Shown piece after piece: positions 1 through 6,467 of a stretch of 16,533 bases of DNA. The translations under genes were made by a program, and so were the position numbers. The notes beneath the pieces were generated by a model, which worked only from the letters and a program-made list of their open reading frames with translations, did no database searches and was not told the DNA's origin. Numbering within the stretch: the first letter of the stretch is position 1; each line of letters opens with the position of its first letter. Source of the DNA: JAAYAY01 sp964429355 (lineage in GTDB: Bacteria > Planctomycetota > Planctomycetia > Pirellulales > Thermoguttaceae); the NCBI GenBank assembly GCA_964429355.1, contig CAYSCH010000208.1, positions 1 to 16,533 of the forward strand, read 5' to 3'.

Positions 1-760
1 CCCTCAACTTCCAGCGTTTTGAGGATGTCTCATTGATGGCCGCGTGAGGTATAACGGCGGCCCGCACCGGGCCGTCGTCGACAATCGACCGTGACCATGC
101 CTCCCGCAGCCGGCCGCGTCGGAACACGTCGGACCGGATCGCCAGTGACCCGGCCCAAGGAATCTCGAGGGCAAACATGGCGACCAGTCCCGGCCCGTTC
201 CAGAGCTGTCGCACCAACGAACCTAACCACCCTTTCGCCGGCAGGAACCAGCGATTACCGAAGGTGGCGCCGACCCTGGGATCAAGGAGCGGAGTTACGA
301 GTTGACGGAGCCAGTTCGGGTGGCTTTGGAGATCCGCGTCTGCCAGCACGATCACTTCGTGAGAATCATCAAGTTCATCCACCAACTGGACGAGCGAGCT
401 GCACTTCAGGCTGCACGTCGAACGGCGATTCCGTAGCGGAGCGACATGGACGTTATTGGCATCCAGTTCCTGAATCGTATCCTGCACCACTTTCCAGGCG
501 TGATCGGACTCCGAATCGACCGCGATGAAGAGCTGGTAATCCGGGTAATCTTGGCGGAGTAGTCGTCGCAGGCAATCGGGCAGATTCGGATCGACGCCGC
601 GCAGGCAAAGCAAGACCGCGGCTTTCGGGAGTCTTCCATCGGGCGGGCTGGCGGCGCCTCGTTGGCGATGGAGGACTCTCATCGCGACCACGAGCCAAAT
701 CATGTTATGGAGGGTGATTGCGAAGAGCCCCCAAAAGAAGACAAGAGAGATCAACTGCAT
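1..760 (-). CDS. Family 2/21 glycosyltransferase, HpnI/ceramide-glucosyltransferase-like (C-terminus off the window)
   Basis: The frame stays open from the ATG at 760 to the left edge, giving 253 residues with no stop. The N-terminus is one hydrophobic segment (about residues 3-27). A GT-A type nucleotide-sugar domain follows: a PKAAVLLCLRGVDPNL start (45-60), then SLKCSSL (117-123), the metal-binding DAD at 141-143 in a VLADADLQSHP context, and a WAGSLAIRSDVF block (202-213) followed by SIVDD (225-229), where family members have their acceptor-side Asp. This order matches ceramide glucosyltransferase (GT21) and the hopanoid-associated HpnI, which move a sugar from a nucleotide donor to a membrane lipid. 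The C-terminal membrane segments expected of that family would lie outside the window. Only the ATG at 760 gives a start: the frame meets a stop at 854 with no other start codon between, and the Shine-Dalgarno is weak (AGAAG). Lipid acceptor and donor sugar are unknown. Confidence 0.8.
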   Translation of the reverse strand, partial: MQLISLVFFWGLFAITLHNMIWLVVAMRVLHRQRGAASPPDGRLPKAAVLLCLRGVDPNLPDCLRRLLRQDYPDYQLFIAVDSESDHAWKVVQDTIQELDANNVHVAPLRNRRSTCSLKCSSLVQLVDELDDSHEVIVLADADLQSHPNWLRQLVTPLLDPRVGATFGNRWFLPAKGWLGSLVRQLWNGPGLVAMFALEIPWAGSLAIRSDVFRRGRLREAWSRSIVDDGPVRAAVIPHAAINETSSKRWKLR

Positions 761-884
761 GGTCTGCTTCTTTTCGGATTGTGGCCAACAGGGTACGAGA
801 CGTGCGTACCACCCGGAATACTTAATCCATTCGGCAATCCGGCCCCAGCCACATTAACCAGAATAATCGCGCAAGGCTCCGTAG

Positions 885-905
885 TTTATCTCGCCGCGAG
901 ATAAA
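885..905. repeat. Perfect 9-bp inverted repeat upstream of the glycosyltransferase
   Basis: TTTATCTCG and CGAGATAAA flank a 3-base centre, CCG. The repeat lies about 125 bp upstream of the glycosyltransferase ATG. The short centre and AT-rich outer arms suit a dimeric regulator operator at least as well as an RNA hairpin. No U-tract of terminator length follows on either strand, although a short run of A or T flanks it. The function is unproven. Confidence 0.5.
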
Positions 906-961
906 ACAGGGGGTTTTGCAAAGCCAGAGAAACTCGCGTATGCACAAGCTGCATGGCCTTG

Positions 962-984
962 CGCGATTCCCGGAGAGAATCGCG
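962..984. repeat. 8-bp inverted repeat with 7-base loop
   Basis: CGCGATTC at 962-969 is matched by GAATCGCG at 977-984 across a 7-base loop. It is about 155 bp downstream of the TolC-like stop in its transcription direction. It could be a weak transcript-end hairpin, but no T-run follows on the minus strand, so a terminator call is not justified. Confidence 0.35.
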
Positions 985-1139
985 GCGAGGCGTTGGAGGA
1001 ACTTGGTGGGGCGGAACTGACGGGCGATTTTGCTCTGATGATCAGTCAAACCACTCGGATCCGATCATTGCAGCGCCTTTTGAGAGCGACCTGAAGAAAT
1101 GAACAGTGTCTCCCGGAAAACAGGGCGTTTTCGTCATTT

Positions 1140-3047
1140 CTACCGGCCGCTCTGAGGCTTGGATGCATATCGCATGGCTAGACCGTGCGGATCTTTCCCC
1201 GTTCCAGCCCGCGGTGACGCGGCGTTTTCGGCCGCAGGCGACGTCTTCGGTTGGACGGCACGGTCGTCGTGACCGGATGCCGTGAAGGTCGATGGTGCGT
1301 GGTGCGCGAAAGAGGTTTCGTCTGACGATGTGTCTGCGGAAAAGCCGACACCAAGCATATCGAGCAAGGTGCCGCGGGCGAAGTGCAATTCGATGAAGGC
1401 CAAGTTGTAGTCGACCAGGGAGCGCTGGTAGGCCGTTTCCGCTTCCGTATCACGAGTCTGGGCTCCGAGCACTCGCTCGATAGGCACGTCCCCCGCGGCG
1501 TACCGTTGCGTCTCGGCTGTAAAGTGAACCCTCGCGGCGTCGCGACTGGCGGCCAACGACTGTGTTACGCCGTAGGCGCGATCGAGTTCGGTGAAGGCCG
1601 ATCGCAGTTGGGCCGCCACCTCGCGTTCCTGCTCCTTGATCTGTGCACGCTCGCGACTCAAGCGGAGTTTCGAATTGCGTTCGGCCGCGTGCTCGCGACG
1701 GCTTCCCAACGGTTGATTCAGTTCGACGCCAAGCTGCCATCCGTGCAGGGGTTCGGAAAACAAGGCTGTCCGGTCGACCTGGTCATCCCCCAGAGTCCGG
1801 TACTGCCCAACGACATCGATCTGAGGCCGGCACAGATTTCGAGCAGCTTTGAGCTCCAGTTCGCGTTTTTCCAGGCTGGCGCGCTGCTTGCGGAGTTCCA
1901 CGCGCCGAGAGTAGGCAAGCTCAAGTGCCTCGCTCCAGTCGAAATGGAATTTGGCCTCGAGCGGATTCGTTTGGGGCCGGATGAGCTTGCCGTCGGTCGC
2001 CGGCAATCCCAATAGCCCGCGGAGTCTGCCTTCGACGCCATAGACGCCGGCCGGATCCGGGCCCGTTCCACCGATGGCATTCTGGACGGCAGCGTCGGCC
2101 GCGAAGTACTGCTGTCGTGCAAGTGCCTCAACGTCGGGCGGACCGGCCTGCTCAGCTAGTCGATCCCGTTCCCGTTGCCACGATTGCTGGGCGTGCTCAA
2201 GCGAGACCTGTTTGGCTTCAAGATTCTGGTAGGCAAAATGCAGCTCCCAGTAAGTGACCCCCACGGCCCTCGCCAGGTCTCGAACCGCCTGCTCCAACTC
2301 CAGACGCGCCGTTTCGGCATCGAGTTTTGTAAGCCACACGCCACGGTAGTTACCCGGTCCTGCGTAGGGACCGGCAATGCTATTGAATTCCCGGCCCGCA
2401 CCTCGGGCCAGAGGATGGCGGAGTTCGCAACCAAAGGCAGCGTATGCACCTCCGGCGAGATCCTGGTCGTATCCGCCGACGCCCCCCAACGTCAACTTGG
2501 TGCCGGTCTGCAACGTTTGGCCCAATCCCACCTTCGCCATCGTAGTCGGCTGCGAGAACACACCGAAGGCCCCGCTCGAAAAGGCCGACCCGACCATGCG
2601 TCCGCCTCCATTCCAGAACAGTCCGGTTTCGAGGTGGGTGTCAAAGGCAGCCAGGGCGGCCTCTGGACCGACATTTGGATCGCTTGCCAAAACGGCCGGA
2701 TCAAGCGTGGTGCGTAGAGAACCCGGATAATCCAGCACTCGGCCCCCGGCGCTGCGAATGATCGGACTGTTTTCCAGTGCCAACTGCAGGGCTTCGTCTA
2801 CCGACATCGGCCACGGCTCCAGCAGGCTGATGTCACGCACCCTTGGGGGAGCGACGGCATCAGTCTCGGTGTGCGATACGGTGACAACTTCAGCGTCGGG
2901 ATATGTCGAGCTCACGGGTGGCCGCGAGGGACCGCCGCCGAGTCCCGTCCCTGTGTCCGTCAAGAATTGCGATGAACGCTGCGTCTGGCATCCGGTCAAG
3001 TACGCCAGAGTGATTGCGGCGAAGGTCCATCGAATCGCTTGACTCAT
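1140..3047 (-). CDS. TolC-family outer membrane lipoprotein
   Basis: This 635-residue protein belongs to the outer-membrane efflux (TolC/OEP) family, which forms trimeric channels across the outer membrane and periplasm for export or multidrug efflux. The ATG at 3047 is chosen because it yields a lipoprotein signal: a hydrophobic stretch (residues 7-17) then the lipobox LTGC with Cys20. Open frame extends upstream to 3182 but would bury this signal. An SVDEALQLALENSP block near residue 80 is the usual first helix of the family. Long amphipathic, Gln/Glu/Arg-rich helices follow (about 245-300 and 405-580), in two repeats as expected for the coiled-coil barrel. The last 70 or so residues, rich in Ser, Ala and His, extend past the conserved core and look disordered. 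No adaptor (HlyD-type) or inner-membrane pump gene is adjacent, so its export partner is not visible. The Shine-Dalgarno is weak. Confidence 0.85.
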   Translation of the reverse strand: MSQAIRWTFAAITLAYLTGCQTQRSSQFLTDTGTGLGGGPSRPPVSSTYPDAEVVTVSHTETDAVAPPRVRDISLLEPWPMSVDEALQLALENSPIIRSAGGRVLDYPGSLRTTLDPAVLASDPNVGPEAALAAFDTHLETGLFWNGGGRMVGSAFSSGAFGVFSQPTTMAKVGLGQTLQTGTKLTLGGVGGYDQDLAGGAYAAFGCELRHPLARGAGREFNSIAGPYAGPGNYRGVWLTKLDAETARLELEQAVRDLARAVGVTYWELHFAYQNLEAKQVSLEHAQQSWQRERDRLAEQAGPPDVEALARQQYFAADAAVQNAIGGTGPDPAGVYGVEGRLRGLLGLPATDGKLIRPQTNPLEAKFHFDWSEALELAYSRRVELRKQRASLEKRELELKAARNLCRPQIDVVGQYRTLGDDQVDRTALFSEPLHGWQLGVELNQPLGSRREHAAERNSKLRLSRERAQIKEQEREVAAQLRSAFTELDRAYGVTQSLAASRDAARVHFTAETQRYAAGDVPIERVLGAQTRDTEAETAYQRSLVDYNLAFIELHFARGTLLDMLGVGFSADTSSDETSFAHHAPSTFTASGHDDRAVQPKTSPAAENAASPRAGTGKDPHGLAMRYASKPQSGR

Positions 3048-3357
3048 TAAGTGACCGTTCGGTTTGGACCGGAGAACCCAGCGCTGACGACCTGACGCGG
3101 TGGTATTGCGGTCGCGGAGAACACGTTCGCGACTCGCGGTACCCAACCAGCGTCCAGGCATCGCAGATTGCAGGCAAACCAACTGCGGCGCAGCCGTATT
3201 GACCTACGTCCGCACACCTGCAAACTTCATCGGATCCGCACAGACTAGGCAATAGAATAAACCGTGACGACCGGCACTGATTGCCCAACAGCGACACAAT
3301 ACCCAGTCTTCCTATTCTGACACGATGACATTGGGTTACGGTATCCTGAACCCCATA
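3048..3357. other. Intergenic region between the sugar operon and the TolC-like gene
   Basis: This 310-bp stretch follows the end of the six-gene operon and precedes the TolC-like start, both on the minus strand. I see no supported gene, no strong hairpin with a T-run, and no clear repeat. A promoter for the TolC-like gene is expected here. A TATTCT-like box is present on the minus strand near 3260, but no well-spaced -35 partner accompanies it. Confidence 0.4.
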
Positions 3358-4173
3358 TCAGGAGATCCTGGCCAAGGGCTCATAGGTGAAGGGGACGCCA
3401 TGTTCGAGCTCGTGGTAGCGGTCGCCCAGTCCGGAGGTCTTCAGGTTCGTGCGAAAGAGCTGGGGAGGTAGAGAGTTGTCGGGGAAAAGGTCGTAGTGAC
3501 AGGGGATCGCGAGCCGGACATCGAGTTGTTTGGCGAGACGGGCGGCGTCGGCGGGGGAGAGGTTGCGGAAGGCGCCGTTGATGACGGCGATCAGAATATC
3601 GGGCCTGTCCGGAGCGACGGCAGTTGCCAGGATGTCCTCGTAGGCCGTGTCGCCGGTCAGGTACACGCTTGGCCCCTGGTCCACCCCGACAACATAGCCG
3701 ACGTGTGTCAGATCATCGGCCCCGAGGGGGATGGCAAAGGTGGTGCGGATCCAAAAGTCGCCCGCGCGATAGACCTTGTTGGGCCAGGTCATTACGAGCT
3801 GGTCGCGAGAGATGCCAGACTGCTCGAGGCGCTGGATCGTTTCGGGCGGGGCGAGAAAGGGACCCTTTCCGCCGCCGGCCCGATAGCCGGCCACCGTTTC
3901 GGGGTCGAGGTGGTCGCCGTGGCTGTGGGTGAGGGCATAGAGATCCACCATCGCCAGGTCTGCGGGCGTCAGGGGGGGCGGTACGAGCCGGTCCATGTTG
4001 ATCCCGGCCTCGTCGCCGATCGCCTTGCAGGCATTCGTCAGGTAGGGGTCCACAACCACGAGCCGCCCCTGCGGGCTTTTCAGTATAAAACCGGCTTGTC
4101 CAAGCCACCAAAGGGTAATCGCCCCTGGAGGCACGCAGAAACGGCGGAGATCGTCCGGGTTGATCGTCTTCAC
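3358..4173 (-). CDS. UlaG-like metallo-beta-lactamase-fold hydrolase (probable sugar lactonase)
   Basis: This 271-residue MBL-fold protein resembles UlaG, the L-ascorbate-6-phosphate lactonase, though it is clearly shorter than that enzyme. The fold opens with WWLGQAGF (22-29) and a VDPYL strand (41-45). The metal motif is THSHGDHLD, giving His83, His85, Asp87 and His88. Further ligands are probably Asp175 in LTGDT and His226 in PCHYD; the last motif is shared with UlaG (PVHYD). Members hydrolyse cyclic esters with a divalent metal in the cytoplasm. There is no signal peptide. It is the last gene of the operon, 10 bases after the cupin stop. The start codon is GTG with a poor Shine-Dalgarno, so translation may depend on coupling to the cupin. 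Operon company (dehydrogenases, sugar symporter) suggests it opens an aldonolactone made by an SDR; the actual substrate is an inference. Confidence 0.8.
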   Translation of the reverse strand: MKTINPDDLRRFCVPPGAITLWWLGQAGFILKSPQGRLVVVDPYLTNACKAIGDEAGINMDRLVPPPLTPADLAMVDLYALTHSHGDHLDPETVAGYRAGGGKGPFLAPPETIQRLEQSGISRDQLVMTWPNKVYRAGDFWIRTTFAIPLGADDLTHVGYVVGVDQGPSVYLTGDTAYEDILATAVAPDRPDILIAVINGAFRNLSPADAARLAKQLDVRLAIPCHYDLFPDNSLPPQLFRTNLKTSGLGDRYHELEHGVPFTYEPLARIS

Positions 4174-4183
4174 GGGCTGATTC

Positions 4184-4606
4184 TCAGGGGTTGGCGGGCG
4201 AGGTGGCGATGAGCACGACGAGCGTCTCGGTGCCGGTGTTTTCGATGCCGTGCACGCACCACGGTGGGAGGTAAACGAAATCGCCCTTGCTCACGTCGCG
4301 TTGGGAGTGGGCGTAGGTCATCCGCCCGGATCCCTCCAGGATCACGTAAGTCTCTTCCGTTTCGTGCGAGCCGGGTTCGAGGACGACATGGGGCGGGAGG
4401 TAGAACATCACCAGGCCCATATTCTTGGCGGGAGCCTTGGGATTGACCGGGTGCACGACCCGCACACCGACTCCGTGGCATCCGGAATAAGAGACCGGCA
4501 CGCCGTCCTGGACCGTCACGATCATTGGGTCGGGCGGGACGTCGGGCTTCGGAATGACGGGGGGTTTGTCGGTCTGGTAGCTTCTGAACGGGGTGATCTT
4601 AGCCAT
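4184..4606 (-). CDS. Single-domain cupin protein
   Basis: This 140-residue protein has one conserved beta-barrel of the cupin family. Motif 1 is PGSHETEETYVILEG (78-92): His81 and Glu85 sit where metal ligands are expected, but the first His of the usual HxH pair is replaced by Gly79. Motif 2 is GDFVYLPPWCVHGIEN (108-123), with His119 and Asn123 in place. The N-terminal 30 residues are rich in Pro and Asp and may be an arm. Proteins of this kind act as sugar isomerases or epimerases, lyases, dioxygenases or metabolite sensors, and sequence alone does not choose. It lies 14 bases after the second SDR and has a good Shine-Dalgarno (CAGGAG, 5-6 bases before ATG). Its place between a dehydrogenase and a lactonase-like gene suggests work on a sugar or sugar acid. 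Confidence 0.8.
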   Translation of the reverse strand: MAKITPFRSYQTDKPPVIPKPDVPPDPMIVTVQDGVPVSYSGCHGVGVRVVHPVNPKAPAKNMGLVMFYLPPHVVLEPGSHETEETYVILEGSGRMTYAHSQRDVSKGDFVYLPPWCVHGIENTGTETLVVLIATSPANP

Positions 4607-4620
4607 GGTTGCTCCTGGAG

Positions 4621-5403
4621 TCAGAATTCACGGGCATAGCCGGCGGTCCAACCGCCATCGACGGTGAGTACGGCGCCGTTGACATAGCTTGCTTCGGGGG
4701 CGGCGAGGAAGAGGACGGCGTTGGCGATTTCCTCAGTGGTTCCGGGGCGGCCGAGCGGCACGTGGGCGAGCATTTTCTGGACCGAATCGCGAAACAGTCC
4801 GTCATCGCCGTAGAAGAGCTGCCTGGTGCCTTCCGTGAGGACCGACCCGGGCGCCACGGCGTTGACCGTGATGCCTTCGCGGCCCAGTTCGAGGGCCATG
4901 GCCTTGGTGAGGTTGACGACTCCGGCCTTGGCGGCCGCGAAGGCGCACTGGAGCCGCAGGGGGACCAGGCCAACCACGGAGGAGATATTGATGATCCGCC
5001 CCCAATTCTGGGACCGCATGAGGCCGGCCACGGCATGGCTGACGACGTACAAACCCGTCAGGTCGACGTCGACAATCCGGTCCCATTCGTCACGCGGGAA
5101 CTGGTCGATGGGCACCCGGTGGTGTAGGGTATTCACACCAGCATTGTTGACGAGAATGTCGATCCGGCCGCGGTCGCGCCAGATCTGCTGCGTAACGGCC
5201 TGGACCTGCTCCTGGTTGCGCACATCCATCTGGACTCCGACGGCCCCCGCCGAGCGGGCGGCTGCCCGTTCGACTTCGGCGGCATCCACATCGGAGTAGT
5301 AGACCAGCGCACCGTTGGCGGCGAGCAGATCGGCAATGGCCTGGCCGATACCGCGGGCCGCGCCGGTCACCAGAGCCACACGATTGGCAAGATCGACTTT
5401 CAT
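4621..5403 (-). CDS. SDR-family oxidoreductase with Phe replacing the catalytic Tyr
   Basis: This 260-residue classical short-chain dehydrogenase/reductase has a full Rossmann N-terminus: TGAARGIG (13-20), an acidic Asp38 after strand 2 suggesting NAD(H) rather than NADP(H), and NNAG at 86-89. The active site deviates. The expected Ser-x12-Tyr-x3-Lys reads Ser142, Phe155, Lys159 (CAFAAAKAG), so the catalytic tyrosine is absent; the codon at 4939-4941 is TTC on the coding strand. The rest is intact (VNAVAPG at 180-186, VDGGW near the C-terminus). Its ATG overlaps the upstream gene's stop as ATGA, so translation is coupled. Family members interconvert hydroxyl and keto groups on sugars, steroids or acyl chains. 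Loss of Tyr would normally cripple hydride transfer, so it may be a binding or scaffold protein, use another acid/base, or catalyse a different reaction. Confidence 0.87.
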   Translation of the reverse strand: MKVDLANRVALVTGAARGIGQAIADLLAANGALVYYSDVDAAEVERAAARSAGAVGVQMDVRNQEQVQAVTQQIWRDRGRIDILVNNAGVNTLHHRVPIDQFPRDEWDRIVDVDLTGLYVVSHAVAGLMRSQNWGRIINISSVVGLVPLRLQCAFAAAKAGVVNLTKAMALELGREGITVNAVAPGSVLTEGTRQLFYGDDGLFRDSVQKMLAHVPLGRPGTTEEIANAVLFLAAPEASYVNGAVLTVDGGWTAGYAREF

Positions 5404-6467
5404 GCGTTCCTCGATTCTCGGGGGATTAACAGGTGGCCGAGAATCTCATCGATTTCGGCCCGGGTGCCGCGAAAGGCCCAGGTCTGGGTGACGTCTTCGG
5501 AGTACGTGCTTCCTGTTCCTGCGCCGATGGCCGGCACATGGTATTCCAGCTCGCTGAAGCTGCCGAGGCCGCTGTGAACGTTGCAGGCCTGGAGGGCGTA
5601 GCCCAGGTCCTCGGGATCGCTCCAGGGGGCGTCGGCATAGAGTCCAGAAGGATTGATGACCACGTTGCGGACCACGAGGGCCCAGCGATCCTCGCCGGCC
5701 GGGTATTGGTAGCCAATTCGTCCGGCGGCTGCGATCGCCCGGATGGCGATTTTTTGCTCGCCCGTGGCGCGCATCCGGTAGCGGACAAGTTGGTCTTCGA
5801 CCTGGAGGTCCTCGGGACTGAGCGTGCCGAAGAGGACTTTCGGCGTGGTGCGGAAATAGGTGGGGAAGAGCATGTCGCCGCCATGCGGCATCTGGATCAG
5901 GTTCCACAAGCCCACAGGTCCGCTCACCCGGCCTTGGGGCCCGACCAGGTCCAGCGACGTCCGCAGGGTGTAGCCCGCATAGGCGACTTTGGCCAAATGG
6001 GCCAGATGAGGCTCATGCCGCAGGGGATTGGGAGCGGGGCCGACGGTCTTGGCGATCTCCATTTCGACCTCAGCGCCGGATCGTGACAAGCGGCAGGTGA
6101 GCCGATTCTTCCAGCGGAGTTCGCCTTCGTTCGCGATGACCTGCCACTGGCCCGGGTCGAGTTGGCGCGGTTGCCAGTAGAGGTCGGTCTGGGGATAGTT
6201 GGGAAAGAAGAAGTCGACCTCGGGGGCCAGCCACGTGCGATCGCCCCCCGAGTTATGCCAGACTTGGCTGGCGTAGAACTCAGCCGCTGAAGCCTCGGAC
6301 CCGAGCGCCGGGTGTGTCCAATAGAAATTCGCGTCGCTTCCGGGGGCGAACAGGCCGAGCACGCGCCCGCCGTAGGGGAGGATCAACAGTTCAGTCCCGT
6401 CGGCGGTGTGGTAGACGTGGCACGGTTTACCGACCTGGTCGAGCGTTTTGATCAGTTGGGTATTCAT
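5400..6467 (-). CDS. DUF6786-like protein, possibly galactose-mutarotase fold
   Basis: This 355-residue protein has no signal peptide or membrane segment. The ATG at 6467 is chosen because it overlaps the RhaT stop as ATGA, and everything upstream in this frame runs antiparallel in register over the symporter gene, so it is not coding. The N-terminal part (LLILPYGGRVLGLF, 27-40) resembles the opening strands of aldose 1-epimerase-like folds, and GGDRTWLAPE (74-83) is a strong conserved-looking block that I associate, from memory, with the uncharacterised family DUF6786. The remainder is rich in beta strands with many Trp, Tyr and Arg residues, typical of a carbohydrate-binding beta-sandwich. 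Translational coupling to a sugar transporter upstream and an SDR downstream supports a role on the imported sugar, perhaps anomer or epimer conversion. The enzyme activity is not established. Confidence 0.7.
   Translation of the reverse strand: MNTQLIKTLDQVGKPCHVYHTADGTELLILPYGGRVLGLFAPGSDANFYWTHPALGSEASAAEFYASQVWHNSGGDRTWLAPEVDFFFPNYPQTDLYWQPRQLDPGQWQVIANEGELRWKNRLTCRLSRSGAEVEMEIAKTVGPAPNPLRHEPHLAHLAKVAYAGYTLRTSLDLVGPQGRVSGPVGLWNLIQMPHGGDMLFPTYFRTTPKVLFGTLSPEDLQVEDQLVRYRMRATGEQKIAIRAIAAAGRIGYQYPAGEDRWALVVRNVVINPSGLYADAPWSDPEDLGYALQACNVHSGLGSFSELEYHVPAIGAGTGSTYSEDVTQTWAFRGTRAEIDEILGHLLIPRESRNA

Larger units (their letters stand above)
761..1139. other. Intergenic region with two inverted repeats
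   Basis: This 379-bp stretch lies upstream of the glycosyltransferase and downstream of the TolC-like gene, both on the minus strand. I see no convincing coding frame in it. It holds two clean inverted repeats, listed separately, and probably carries the glycosyltransferase promoter. No recognisable -35/-10 pair stands out. Confidence 0.5.

Noticed and set aside
962..984. Intrinsic terminator for the TolC-like gene
   Set aside because: The stem is modest, about 155 bp past the stop, and no T-run follows on the minus strand.
3048..3182. Longer start for the TolC-like protein
   Set aside because: It would place 45 charged residues before the lipoprotein signal and hide the lipobox.
4184..5403. 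Cupin plus SDR as a KduI/KduD pair for uronate breakdown
   Set aside because: The cupin is a short single-domain protein unlike the larger KduI, and the SDR lacks the catalytic Tyr that KduD needs.
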